Origin: Aequorivita sp. H23M31
GTDB taxonomy: Bacteria > Bacteroidota > Bacteroidia > Flavobacteriales > Flavobacteriaceae
Assembly: GCF_004022485.1 (NCBI RefSeq)
Contig: NZ_CP034951.1
Span: 3,534,001-3,598,000 of the forward strand
Length of the DNA: 64,000 nt
Reading direction: 5' to 3'
Shown: positions 1-9,702 of the stretch, in pieces
How positions within the stretch are numbered: the first letter of the stretch is position 1
How the letters are laid out: each line of letters begins with the position of its first letter
Notes under the pieces: model-generated
What the model was told of the DNA's origin: nothing
What the model saw: the letters and a program-made list of their open reading frames with translations, nothing else
Database searches by the model: none
Position numbers and translations under genes: made by a program

Positions 1-630
1 AACCGGTGAAAAACCATTTTTCTTTGCTAATTGGATTTCCTCGGGAGAAAAATCACCTTCTGGTCCAATCAATATCGTGATATTTTTCTTGGGAGTTAAT
101 AATGATTTTAATGACTTTTTATCCGTATTCTCACAATGGGCTATAAACTTCATTGTTTTTGGAAATTCGGAATTCATGAAATCCGTAAAAGAGATTACTT
201 CATTCAATGTAGGTATATATGCCTTTAAGGATTGTTTCATTGCACTCTGAATGATTTTTTCATATCGCTCCAGTTTAATGGTCTTTCGTTCGCTATGGTC
301 ACAAATTAGAGGGGTGATTTCAGAAATTCCAATTTCGGTAGCCTTTTCTAAAAACCATTCGTATCTATCATTCAATTTTGTTGGTGCGACAGCTAAATGA
401 AGGTGGTATTTCATTGGCTCAAGAATCTCTTGTGATAAGATTTGAGCTATACACTCTTTTGGTTGGGCACTAATAATTTCTGCCTCAAATATCAACCCTT
501 TTCCATTGGTAATCTTGAAACAATCTCCTTCTTTCATTCGTAAAACCCTCACAATGTGTTTGCTTTCTTCCTTGTCAAAAGTTACTTGCTTTTCAGAATC
601 TAATATATTGGGATTGTAGAAAAGTTGCAT
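1..630 (-). CDS. rsmE: 16S rRNA m3U1498 methyltransferase RsmE (3' end outside window)
   Basis: Methylates N3 of U1498 in 16S rRNA using S-adenosylmethionine; a cytoplasmic SPOUT-family enzyme. I translated the open frame from the ATG at 630 to the window edge: 210 codons with no stop. It shows the PUA-like N-terminal part, the EKATEIG segment (residues 95-101) and the SPOUT knot motif LIGPEGDFSPEE (about 187-198). Family members are about 230-250 residues, so only the last 20-40 are missing. It is followed on the same strand, after a 93-base gap, by nothing coding; tsaD lies upstream on the same strand. The identification is firm; only the C-terminus is unseen. Confidence 0.93.
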   Translation of the reverse strand, partial: MQLFYNPNILDSEKQVTFDKEESKHIVRVLRMKEGDCFKITNGKGLIFEAEIISAQPKECIAQILSQEILEPMKYHLHLAVAPTKLNDRYEWFLEKATEIGISEITPLICDHSERKTIKLERYEKIIQSAMKQSLKAYIPTLNEVISFTDFMNSEFPKTMKFIAHCENTDKKSLKSLLTPKKNITILIGPEGDFSPEEIQLAKKNGFSPV

Positions 631-723
631 TTTTTTTAGATTTAATTGGGGTGGGGTAATTTCATTTTTTCGGTAAATAGCAATTTATCGAATATACGTT
701 TCTTTTCAAGACTGAAGTAACAA

Positions 724-1746
724 TCAAAATTTCATTCGCGCTGATGCAATGACACTGTTTTTGGCAAAATTATGATTTTTATATTTCAATTCACCTACTA
801 TTGCAATCATGGCAGCATTGTCAGTACAGAATTCAAATTTTGGGATGTGTGTTTTCCATCCGTATTTTTTTTCGGCTCCTTTTAAAGCTTCCCGAATACC
901 AGAATTAGCCGAAACCCCACCGCCAATTGCAATTTCCTTTATCCCTGTTTGTTTAACGGCATTTTTGAGCTTGTCCATTAAATATTCTACAATAGTAAAT
1001 TGAATACTGGCGCAGATATCAGCAATATTTTCAGAAATAAAATTGGGGTTTTTATGAGTTTCTTTTTCAACGAAATAGAGTATCGACGTTTTTAAACCAC
1101 TAAAACTAAAATCCATCGGACCAACCTTCGGTTTTGGAAATTTAAAAGCCTTTGGATTTCCTATTTGCGCATATTTATCCACCAAAGGCCCTCCAGGATA
1201 GGGAAGACCTAATATCTTTGCGCTCTTATCGTAGGCTTCTCCCACGGCATCATCAATAGTTTGGCCAATAATTTCCATCTCAAAATAGTCAGTTACCTTT
1301 ACAATTTGGGTATGCCCACCACTAATGGTCAAAGCCAGAAACGGAAAATTTGGGGGAGTTTGGCCATCGATTTTTATAAAATGCGCCAAAATATGAGCTT
1401 GAAGATGGTCCACATCAATCAATGGGATTCCCAAACCTAAAGCCAGGGATTTTGAAAAGGAGGTTCCCACCAATAATGAGCCCATTAAGCCAGGACCGCG
1501 AGTAAATGCAATAGCAGATAAATGATTTTTGTCGATATTTGCCTTGCGTAAAGCTTGGTGCACTACAGGAACGATATTTTGTTGGTGCGCCCGCGAGGCG
1601 AGCTCAGGAACAACACCTCCATATTGTTCATGAATTTCTTGAGTGGCAACAACATTGCTGAGTATTCTTCCGTTGTTGATAACGGCCGCTGCCGTGTCAT
1701 CACAGGAAGATTCAATACCAAGAATATAGCAGTCTTTTTGCTTCAA
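724..1746 (-). CDS. tsaD: tRNA N6-threonylcarbamoyladenosine transferase TsaD
   Basis: Transfers the threonylcarbamoyl group onto A37 of ANN-decoding tRNAs, working with TsaB/TsaE on the product of TsaC. The 340-residue length matches the family. Visible signatures are ESSCDDT (residues 12-18), the metal-binding HLQAH (H114, H118), a glycine-rich ATP-site segment GGHTQ and the C-terminal GGGVSANS motif. It is transcribed away from tamB, an arrangement common in Flavobacteriaceae, and is followed by rsmE on the same strand. MtaB at 43.6 kb would act on the t6A product, so two steps of the A37 pathway are in this window. Confidence 0.97.
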   Translation of the reverse strand: MKQKDCYILGIESSCDDTAAAVINNGRILSNVVATQEIHEQYGGVVPELASRAHQQNIVPVVHQALRKANIDKNHLSAIAFTRGPGLMGSLLVGTSFSKSLALGLGIPLIDVDHLQAHILAHFIKIDGQTPPNFPFLALTISGGHTQIVKVTDYFEMEIIGQTIDDAVGEAYDKSAKILGLPYPGGPLVDKYAQIGNPKAFKFPKPKVGPMDFSFSGLKTSILYFVEKETHKNPNFISENIADICASIQFTIVEYLMDKLKNAVKQTGIKEIAIGGGVSANSGIREALKGAEKKYGWKTHIPKFEFCTDNAAMIAIVGELKYKNHNFAKNSVIASARMKF

Positions 1747-1855
1747 AGCAGGGAAATTTTTAGGAGGGGTAAAATTAAAACATTAAAAGCGTATCAAAAA
1801 ACTTCGCAAAATAATACTTCGAATCTTTGCATTCTTTGTACTGCTGTTACTGCTT

Positions 1856-4800
1856 TTGATTATAGTTTTTTCAATACCATCAGTTCAAACCTGGGCAGCG
1901 AAAAAAGTTACTGACAATCTTAATGAAACTTATGGTACTGATATCAATATAAAACGGATTGGCTTGAACTGGAAAGGTGAGGTTGATATACGCGATGTAT
2001 ATATTGCAGACCATCACCAAGACACCCTAATTTACAGTCACGAATTACAAACAAATATCCTCAATTTTCCCAACCTCATCCACGGCAGGTTGGGCTTTGG
2101 TAAAATAGCACTTAATAATGCCAAGCTTTACGTGAAAACTTATAAAGATGAAGAGACGGATAATCTTTCGATTTTTGCGCAAAAGTTTGAAACGGGAAAG
2201 GAGCCAACTTCTCCATTTTGGCTATTTAGCAATGAAGTAATCGCCAGAAATACTCTTGTAAAAGTAGTCGATGAAAATCACGATAATCCCGAAATTCTTA
2301 AATTTACAAAGGTTAATGTACACGCAAAAAATTTCAATGTCGATGACTCTGATATAAAGGGGAATATTGTTGGCTTATCACTTAACTCCAGCTGGGGTTT
2401 AAATATCCAAGACCTAAAAGGTGATTTTCTATATTCTTCTACAAATATTACACTGAAAAAGATGCGACTCGAAACTTTGGAGTCGCAGATTATTGGAGAT
2501 ATCGATCTCGATTTTTCAAAAAACGGAATGGCAGATTTTGCAAATGAGGTGTTAATAACAGCAAATCTCGAAAATTCCGAGATTTCAACGAACGATCTGA
2601 ATCACTTCTATAATGAATTTGGTCCAGATCAATTGTTTTTCGTGAATACGCATTTAGTAGGAACTCTTAATGATTTTTCTACTGACAATCTAACATTGGA
2701 ATCCTCCGACACTCACATACAGGGAGATTTTGCTTTTAAGAATCTTCTCGATCCCGATAATGGTTTCAGTATCACCGCAAGAAACCATCAGATCACTACA
2801 AACTATTTTGATTTGAGACGTTTTATGCCACAGCTTTTAGGTGAGGTTATTCCAGGTGAGCTTAAACAACTGGGAAGATTTAATTTCACCGGTAATACTT
2901 CCATTATTAATGATGAGGTTATAACCAAAAGCTATTTATCTAGTGCTATCGGTCAAGTGAATGTGGATTTGAAAATAGGAAATATACAGGATATAAATAA
3001 TGCATATTATAACGGAAATGTAGTACTCCGTAATTTTAATCTGGGAAAAATATCCAAAACCACCTCAATAGGAAAGATTTCCGGTAATCTTAATTTTGAT
3101 GGACGTGGATTTAGGCAGGAGAATGTCAATACCGAAATAACGGGTTCCATTTCCTCGTTCGCCTTTGAGGGGTATAATTACCAAAAAATAAAGGTTTCTG
3201 GAAACTTAAAAAATCCACTTTTTAATGGGGAATTATCTATAGATGATCCGAATTTAAAAATGGAATTTATGGGCATAATAGATGCTTCTACTGATAATAA
3301 CAAACTAGATTTCGAACTAGATGTAGATTTTGCCGAATTGAATAAGTTAAATCTCGTTACTCGGGATAGCATTTCGGTTTTCACTGGTAAAGTCGTTGTA
3401 GATATGGAAGGGAAAACAATAGACGATGTTGAGGGAACTATTAATTTCAATCAAACATTTTATCAAAATGAACGTGATTATTTCTATTTCGATGATTTTA
3501 CCATTACCTCATTCTTTGATGAGAAAGTGCGCACAATTAAAATTAATTCGCCAGATATCATTAATGGGCAGATTTCAGGTGAATTTTTGATTGAGGATAT
3601 TCCAAACCTTTTCCAAAATGGAGTTGCCAGTATTTATGCCAATTATATTCCGAGAGAAGTAACCACTAACCAATATATTAATTATGAGTTTGTGGTGTAT
3701 AATAAAATTGTGGATGTATTTGTTCCGCAATTAAAGTTGGGAGATAATACAAAGATTAAGGGCGCGGTATTTTCAGATAAATCGAAATTCGAACTCGATT
3801 TTCGTTCGCCAGAGATCGTTTTGTTTAATAACTACATTAGCAAATTGAATGTACAGATGGATAATGATAATCCCTTGTTCAACACATATATAGCTGCGGA
3901 AAATGTCAATTTCGGCTTTTACGATTTGACCGATGTTAACGTAATAAACAAAACTCTAAATGACACAATGTACGTCCGTGCGGAATTTAAGGGAGGAGAA
4001 CAGCATAAAGATTTGTTCAACCTTTCCCTTTATCACACTATTAATCCCAATGGAAAATCTGTTGTAGGTGTAAAAAGATCGGATATAACCTACAAGGACA
4101 ATGTTTGGTACCTTAACGAGCATAACAATCGTTTAAATAAGGTTGTCTTTGATGATAATTTTAAGGAATTGAGGATAGATTCACTTGTGTTAAGTCATGA
4201 GAATGAGATTATTCAAATGGCTGGAATTATGCGCGATTCGACTTATAAGGATTTGAAATTGCGGTTTAGGGATGTGAACATTGGAAACATAACTCCAGAA
4301 TTTGATAGTCTAAGGCTGCAGGGAAATATGAACGGAAAATTTGACTTTCTGCAGAAAAATGGAGCATACTATCCAATCTCCTCGGTGGCAATTGACAACG
4401 TAATAATCAATGATATTGCTTTTGGAGATTTGGACATTAGCGTTGACGGTAACGAAGATCTCACTAAATATGATATAAATACCACACTCACCAATAATAA
4501 TGTTAAGTCGATTAATGCCGTTGGAAGGATCGATGTGCTTCCCAAACATCCCCAAATCCAGCTGGATGTTGACCTAAACAAATTCAACCTTCAAGCCTTT
4601 AGTCCTTTTGGTGGAGATATTATTACGGATATACGTGGTCTGATATCGGGAAATGCCGTTGTGTCAGGAGATTATAAATCGCCAGATATTAAGGGGAGGT
4701 TTATTCTCGAAAATAGCGGATTAAAGGTGCCCTATCTTAATACCGATTTTGATATAGAAAACAATACCCAGGTGGTTGTTTCAAAAAACAAATTCGAATT

Positions 4801-6235
4801 AGGCAACGCCAAAATAACAGATACAAAGTACGGTTCATCGGGCACCTTGTATGGAAATGCCTCGCATCACGATTTCAAAGACTGGGAGTTGGATCTGCAT
4901 ATCAATTCCAGTGATCGTTTATTGGTCCTAGACACTCCCCAGGATGAAGATGCCTTATATTATGGAACCGCTTTTATCAGTGGTTCTGTTTCGATGCAAG
5001 GCCCCGTAGATGAATTGGTTATTAAGGCCGATGCAACTACTGAAAGGGGAACTTCATTTAAAATACCCATTAGTGAAACTGAGACTATAAGTGATGATTC
5101 TTTTGTCCATTTTCTTTCACCAGAAGAGAAAAGGGCAAGAATAGAGGGAGAGACCGTGGTCTCTTCGGAAATTAAAAAGATGACATTAGAATTCGATCTC
5201 AATATCAACAAGAATGCTGAAGTAGAAGTAGTAGTGGACCAAGCAAACAACTCCACTTTAAAGGGTCGGGGTAGTGGCACATTGCTCTTACGGATTGATA
5301 CGGCCGGAAAATTTTTGATGTATGGAGATTTTGTAGTTTTTGAAGGACAATTCGATTTCAGATATGGTGGTATCATCCAAAGAAATATTGAAGTAGTACC
5401 TGGCGGAAGTATTGTTTGGGACGGTGCCCCGGAAAAAGCGAACCTTGAACTAAGCGCGCTTTATAACACTGAGGCGAATCCTTCAGTATTATTGGATAAC
5501 CCCGCCGTTAATCGCAAAATTCCTGTGGAGGTCTATGTTGATTTGAATGGACAGCTGGAGCAACCAGAATTAAAATTTAAAATCGAATTCCCACGGGTGA
5601 GTTCTACCCTAAAAAGTGAACTTCAATTCAAATTGCAGACTGAGGAACAAAGGCAGAATCAAGCCTTGTTTCTACTAGCGTCCAATTCTTTTGTAAATGA
5701 CAATTATGCGGGTACAAATGCTTTTGCAGGCACTGTTGCGGATAGGGTTTCGGGACTGGTAAACAGCCTTTTCGCCGATCAAGATGGTAAATTTAGGGTA
5801 GGATTGGATTATTCCGTGGGAAGCAATACTCCAGACCAGGAAACGGCAGATCGTTTTGGTATAACTTTAAGTACGCGAATAAATGAGCGAATCCTTATTA
5901 ATGGGAAAGTAGGTGTACCCGTTGGTGGTGCTACCGAAACTACTGTTGCTGGAGATATCGAAGTGCAATGGTTAATGAATGAGGACGGTAGCTTGAGGAT
6001 GAAATTTTTCAATAGGCAGGCCGATCTTCAGTTTATTGGGGAAGATCAAATTTTTGAACAGGGGGCTGGGATTTCCTACTCCGTTGACTTCAATACAATT
6101 CAGGAATTGATGTGGAAACTTTTTCAAAGAAATATTGAAAAGGAAAGTGATGTTCTACCCGTAGTACCCGATGATAATGAGTATCCAATAAATCGCAACA
6201 ATCAGGGAACTTTATCTGAGCAGGAGGGACAATAA
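1856..6235 (+). CDS. tamB: translocation/assembly module TamB homologue (DUF490)
   Basis: Very large AsmA/TamB-like protein thought to bridge inner and outer membranes for lipid transport or outer-membrane protein assembly. About 1460 residues of repetitive beta-strand-rich sequence end in the conserved TamB C-terminal domain (visible around GKVGVPVGG and the final GAGISYSVDFN segment). The coordinates use a TTG at 1856, but the true start is probably upstream: codons 1787-1855 encode basic residues followed by a run of leucines and phenylalanines that completes the N-terminal membrane anchor, and the frame is open back to a TAA at 1784. No ATG, GTG or TTG exists in that stretch. Divergent from tsaD. 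Confidence 0.9.
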   Translation: MIIVFSIPSVQTWAAKKVTDNLNETYGTDINIKRIGLNWKGEVDIRDVYIADHHQDTLIYSHELQTNILNFPNLIHGRLGFGKIALNNAKLYVKTYKDEETDNLSIFAQKFETGKEPTSPFWLFSNEVIARNTLVKVVDENHDNPEILKFTKVNVHAKNFNVDDSDIKGNIVGLSLNSSWGLNIQDLKGDFLYSSTNITLKKMRLETLESQIIGDIDLDFSKNGMADFANEVLITANLENSEISTNDLNHFYNEFGPDQLFFVNTHLVGTLNDFSTDNLTLESSDTHIQGDFAFKNLLDPDNGFSITARNHQITTNYFDLRRFMPQLLGEVIPGELKQLGRFNFTGNTSIINDEVITKSYLSSAIGQVNVDLKIGNIQDINNAYYNGNVVLRNFNLGKISKTTSIGKISGNLNFDGRGFRQENVNTEITGSISSFAFEGYNYQKIKVSGNLKNPLFNGELSIDDPNLKMEFMGIIDASTDNNKLDFELDVDFAELNKLNLVTRDSISVFTGKVVVDMEGKTIDDVEGTINFNQTFYQNERDYFYFDDFTITSFFDEKVRTIKINSPDIINGQISGEFLIEDIPNLFQNGVASIYANYIPREVTTNQYINYEFVVYNKIVDVFVPQLKLGDNTKIKGAVFSDKSKFELDFRSPEIVLFNNYISKLNVQMDNDNPLFNTYIAAENVNFGFYDLTDVNVINKTLNDTMYVRAEFKGGEQHKDLFNLSLYHTINPNGKSVVGVKRSDITYKDNVWYLNEHNNRLNKVVFDDNFKELRIDSLVLSHENEIIQMAGIMRDSTYKDLKLRFRDVNIGNITPEFDSLRLQGNMNGKFDFLQKNGAYYPISSVAIDNVIINDIAFGDLDISVDGNEDLTKYDINTTLTNNNVKSINAVGRIDVLPKHPQIQLDVDLNKFNLQAFSPFGGDIITDIRGLISGNAVVSGDYKSPDIKGRFILENSGLKVPYLNTDFDIENNTQVVVSKNKFELGNAKITDTKYGSSGTLYGNASHHDFKDWELDLHINSSDRLLVLDTPQDEDALYYGTAFISGSVSMQGPVDELVIKADATTERGTSFKIPISETETISDDSFVHFLSPEEKRARIEGETVVSSEIKKMTLEFDLNINKNAEVEVVVDQANNSTLKGRGSGTLLLRIDTAGKFLMYGDFVVFEGQFDFRYGGIIQRNIEVVPGGSIVWDGAPEKANLELSALYNTEANPSVLLDNPAVNRKIPVEVYVDLNGQLEQPELKFKIEFPRVSSTLKSELQFKLQTEEQRQNQALFLLASNSFVNDNYAGTNAFAGTVADRVSGLVNSLFADQDGKFRVGLDYSVGSNTPDQETADRFGITLSTRINERILINGKVGVPVGGATETTVAGDIEVQWLMNEDGSLRMKFFNRQADLQFIGEDQIFEQGAGISYSVDFNTIQELMWKLFQRNIEKESDVLPVVPDDNEYPINRNNQGTLSEQEGQ

Positions 6236-6775
6236 TCCGTCGGATGTTACCCGCTCAATTAATCGACCGATTATTATTTTACTTCTGCAAGATTTTAGTT
6301 TTCTAATTGGAAGAACTTTTAATCAACATAATTTAAACTCAAAAATGGTCTCTTACATTTGTTAATTGTATTTAATTTTAAGATATTAGTGAATTCTAAA
6401 TCTGGAAAGCGATATTGTTCAGAGGAACAAAACGAATTCCGATAAATAAGCAATTTTCAGTACACTTTAAAATTGCAATTCGGTAGGAGAAACTAAACTT
6501 TTATGTGGAAACCTGTATCATTGTTAAAAAATTGAAGATAAATCCTATTGTTGTCGTTATTGTAATCTTCAGATTCTAATAAGTCCAAATATATATAGGA
6601 TTAAAAAGCCATGAGAAAGAGGGTAATTTCGCTATAAAAATTTCCTTATTCATTGAGGAAGAGTTAAAATTTCGAGAATTTAAAGAGTTTTTTGGGCTTG
6701 CTGCCACTATAAATTTTCGGAAATATATTATGAATCATAAAAAAAATATCTATCTTCGCTTAAAAACCAGTCATT
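6236..6775. other. 540-base intergenic region, no gene seen
   Basis: AT-rich spacer between tamB and the OmpA-family gene. I found no reading frame with recognisable content, no tRNA-like fold and no strong terminator. The only signal is a promoter-like TATCTTCG at 6751-6758, 17 bases before the OmpA-family ATG, one base away from the Bacteroidota -7 consensus; no clear -33 TTTG accompanies it. Confidence 0.5.
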
Positions 6776-8053
6776 ATGAAAAAAATTATACTAATCACAT
6801 TTCTATTCACTACATCCCTGTTCTTTGCACAGGAGGAGTTTTCCCAGGATTTTAATAAATGGTCTATTGAATTAGGCGCAGGGCTTCATAAACCGGGAGA
6901 ACCAGCAGCGCCGGGTTATCATACAAATACACCAGCCTTTGGTCATTATAGTCTTGGAATACGCTATATGATGAACAATCGATTTGGAGTTAGACTTGGT
7001 CTGGGTTACAACAGGTTTGAAGATGGAAATGGAGTTCCCGGTAATAGTCTTCCCTTTAAGAGTGAATACTACCGTGCTTCTTTAGAGGGCGTTGTCAATT
7101 TCACATCTTTACTAAAATTTAAATCTTGGACTAATTCCTTCGGTGTTTTGGCACACGGTGGGGTAGGTTATTCCGGTCTAAAGGCAAAGGAGCCAATTGA
7201 GAAAGATGGTATGGATCAAATGCTACATTTAATTGTAGGAGTTACCCCTCAACTTAAATTGTCAGAGAGATTTGCGATTTCAGCAGATCTATCATATCTT
7301 ACTCATATTCGTCAGCATTATACTTGGGATGGTACAATGAAGAATCCAAATTTGGGAGTAGGAGGAAACTTAGTAAATCTTACATTAGGATTAACTTTCT
7401 ATCTTGGTAAACACGATGTACATGCTGATTGGGCACCAGATGCTCCGCTAAGTGATGAGGTTTTGGAAGATATCGAGGCAAGAATTGCTAAAATTGAAAC
7501 TGACATGATTGACTCTGACCAGGATGGTGTGCCAGATTATCTAGACCGCGAGCCAAATACAGTATCTGGAGTTGCAGTCGACACTAAGGGTCGTGCTATT
7601 GACTTAAACAACAACGGAATTCCAGATGAACTTGAAGCTTCACTAAATAGAATGTATGTTTCTAAGGCTGATAGAGAATCTGAAGAGGGTACTGCATACT
7701 CAAATGCCATTAGACACTTGATAGATAGTGGTTACGTTAATGTTTACTTCCAATTCAACAATGACCAACCGGAAACTTATTCATTGGATGCTATCAATTA
7801 CCTTGTTAAGTATATGAAAGAGAATCCAGCCGCAAATGCTGAGCTAATTGGTTATGCAGATGAAATGGGCGATGCAGCATACAATCAGAAGCTTTCTGAG
7901 AGAAGAGCGAAAAGAGTTTACGATATTTTGTTAGCAACTGGAGTTGATCCAAGTAGGTTAACCCATAGTGGTGGCGGTCAAGATAAGAGTGTTGATAAAG
8001 ACTCAAAGGATGCTAGACAACTTGTAAGAAGAGTAACATTCAAATTGAAATAA
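6776..8053 (+). CDS. OmpA-family outer membrane protein
   Basis: Outer-membrane beta-barrel with a peptidoglycan-binding OmpA domain, 425 residues. A signal peptide covers residues 1-18 (cleavage after FFAQ). The N-terminal half (about 25-220) looks like an eight-strand barrel ending in alternating aromatic strands. A calcium-binding-type acidic linker follows (DSDQDGVPDYLD and DLNNNGIPDELE, about 240-285), then an OmpA domain with the NQKLSERRAKRV helix. The ATG at 6776 directly precedes the lysine-rich signal peptide. It stands alone, with a promoter-like box upstream and a hairpin terminator downstream, which suits a highly expressed single gene. Confidence 0.93.
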   Translation: MKKIILITFLFTTSLFFAQEEFSQDFNKWSIELGAGLHKPGEPAAPGYHTNTPAFGHYSLGIRYMMNNRFGVRLGLGYNRFEDGNGVPGNSLPFKSEYYRASLEGVVNFTSLLKFKSWTNSFGVLAHGGVGYSGLKAKEPIEKDGMDQMLHLIVGVTPQLKLSERFAISADLSYLTHIRQHYTWDGTMKNPNLGVGGNLVNLTLGLTFYLGKHDVHADWAPDAPLSDEVLEDIEARIAKIETDMIDSDQDGVPDYLDREPNTVSGVAVDTKGRAIDLNNNGIPDELEASLNRMYVSKADRESEEGTAYSNAIRHLIDSGYVNVYFQFNNDQPETYSLDAINYLVKYMKENPAANAELIGYADEMGDAAYNQKLSERRAKRVYDILLATGVDPSRLTHSGGGQDKSVDKDSKDARQLVRRVTFKLK

Positions 8054-8078
8054 TAAATTTAGAATTTCTCATAACAAA

Positions 8079-8110
8079 AAAGGCCTTCGTAATTGAAGGT
8101 CTTTTTTTTG
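8079..8110 (+). terminator. rho-independent terminator after the OmpA-family gene
   Basis: Seven-pair stem GGCCTTC/GAAGGTC (8082-8088 with 8095-8101, one G-U pair) with a six-base loop, followed by eight T's. It lies 25 bases after the stop codon at 8053. Confidence 0.85.
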
Positions 8111-8227
8111 TGATTTATTAATTTCCGTTGGACATCTTCGTATGTTCCATGTTTAATTAAATTTATTCTTTCCTGCACTTACACCGCAAGAATTTTATGT
8201 AATGAAATGCTGGAGGAATAGGGATTT

Positions 8228-8899
8228 TTACCACCAAACAACGAAAAATTTTTCTATTTTGAGATTGGTCTTCTTATATATCAAGGGAGATTTGAAATTT
8301 AGAAGTTGTTCTTCTATTCTTTGGATTATTTGGGGGAAAGAATACCACTCGCTAATATTTTCCAGGGGAAGAAGCCACTCTTTTTTGTGGGGTATGGCAT
8401 ATAAAGCTGCTTTGTCTTCTTTTAAATCGTCAGTTCTAATCCAATGGCCGACAATGCAATCGTTGTAATTCTTTGGAAGATGAATACGATCCATTTTAAT
8501 TGGTAAAAAGAGAAACGCTTTTAAACATAACTTCTGTTCGGTAGGAATTTCGATTTTCAAATCCTTTAATTTCTGTTGCGTTTCCGGAGCATGAATTAAG
8601 GGAAATTGCTGCTCTTTTAATTTCTCCAACTTATCTATCAGTCGATCTTTTCTATTGGGTCCGATCCATTTTTCTTCTTCGGAAATGCCCGCGGTTTCAT
8701 CATATAAATAGAATTTACAAGCCAATTCTATATGCAAAACATTTTGGGTTTTTAAATCTCGGACTATATAATCCAGCTCACCCAAAGTTTGATTGCTATC
8801 GTGTATCTGAAGATTTGAAGTCAAAAGTTTATAGATTTTTGAACATTTCAAAAATGCCTCAAAACAGGCTTCAGCTTGCATGCCGAGCACTGAATTCAT
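8228..8899 (-). CDS. DUF1853 family protein
   Basis: Member of the DUF1853 family, which has a restriction-endonuclease-like look (LGELDYIV and HIELACKFYLY segments resemble a D...ExK nuclease core) but no established function. 223 residues from the ATG at 8899, ending in the family-typical RFFVVWW-like tail (here KFFVVWW). The frame stays open upstream to a stop at 9044-9046 and encodes a further 48 residues that look like the usual N-terminus (for example RLANILQNFINAPDL). No ATG/GTG/TTG is present there, so the real start is unresolved. The extended frame overlaps the end of the DUF1801 gene, suggesting translational coupling. Confidence 0.8.
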   Translation of the reverse strand: MNSVLGMQAEACFEAFLKCSKIYKLLTSNLQIHDSNQTLGELDYIVRDLKTQNVLHIELACKFYLYDETAGISEEEKWIGPNRKDRLIDKLEKLKEQQFPLIHAPETQQKLKDLKIEIPTEQKLCLKAFLFLPIKMDRIHLPKNYNDCIVGHWIRTDDLKEDKAALYAIPHKKEWLLPLENISEWYSFPQIIQRIEEQLLNFKSPLIYKKTNLKIEKFFVVWW

Positions 8900-9030
8900 T
8901 GGAAAATTGAACTGGCATCCAACAATTTCTTCTTCTAAAAAATCGAAATCTTCATAGGGATATTTTTCCGAATTAATTTTTAAATCGGGAGCATTTATAA
9001 AATTTTGTAGAATGTTAGCCAGTCTGATAC

Positions 9031-9486
9031 TTACCGTTTTAATTCACTTTCATACTTAGAAATCCATTGGTCTACAGAAAATTTACTGGAAAGTTCACCC
9101 AATAACTCAAAAGGAATGTCATCCATTTTTTTAAAGCGGACGCAGCTTTTTCCCATATCCAGTTTTCCTTTTGCGAGTTTTGTATATGCTTCCGTAAACC
9201 ATTGCATCAACTCTGGATCGCTGTAAATCCCCATATGGTAAAATCCTATATGATTTTTCAATGAGGAAATGCTTATAAAAGGAAGTGCGTCCGACGGCTT
9301 GCAGTGATAGCCATCGGGATAGATACTGTGTGGCACTACATAGCTTATCATTCCGTATTGAATGGTTTCCTCAAAACCCTTCGGAAGATTTTTTTTAATG
9401 GTTTTACGTAGCTTTTGCATTACTTCCTGTCGTTCTTCAGGCAACGCACCTATGTAATCGTCTGGAGTGATTTCTTTAAATACCAT
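9031..9486 (-). CDS. DUF1801 domain protein (YdhG-like)
   Basis: Small soluble protein of the DUF1801/YdhG fold, a family including iron-chaperone-like (Fra/frataxin-like) proteins; precise function unknown. Visible family segments are EERQEVMQKLRKTI, YGMISYVVPHSIYP, FYHMGIY and MGKSCVRFKK. I chose the ATG at 9486 (151 residues, beginning MVFKEITPDDYI) because homologues begin here; an ATG at 9540 would add 18 residues without family resemblance. Its stop codon lies inside the open frame of the downstream DUF1853 gene on the same strand. Confidence 0.8.
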   Translation of the reverse strand: MVFKEITPDDYIGALPEERQEVMQKLRKTIKKNLPKGFEETIQYGMISYVVPHSIYPDGYHCKPSDALPFISISSLKNHIGFYHMGIYSDPELMQWFTEAYTKLAKGKLDMGKSCVRFKKMDDIPFELLGELSSKFSVDQWISKYESELKR

Positions 9487-9656
9487 CTTCTGTGGGTTAT
9501 TAATTAAAGGTTGACATTTTGAATCAATAAAAAAATCCACCTCAAATCCCAGATTTTTAATCCGTATTTGTGAACCTTAATTTAAATGTACAACAATTTT
9601 AAATTTGAGCAGAGATGAAGAACAATTAGTGCAATAAATATCTTTTATTAAATAAT

Positions 9657-9702
9657 TTCAACTCTGAAATGTCCACGCATTCAACTCTGAAATGTCCATG
9701 CA
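9657..9702. repeat. 23-base tandem duplication across the rlmF stop codon
   Basis: Two adjacent copies, 9657-9679 and 9680-9702, differ at one base. The copy inside rlmF encodes the last residues AWTFQS and the TGA stop; the second copy repeats the same codons and stop just downstream. Because the first stop is intact, the protein is unaffected. Confidence 0.9.

Noticed and set aside
1555..1914. 119-codon plus-strand frame across the tsaD/tamB boundary
   Set aside because: Antisense to tsaD and out of frame with tamB; no family resemblance.
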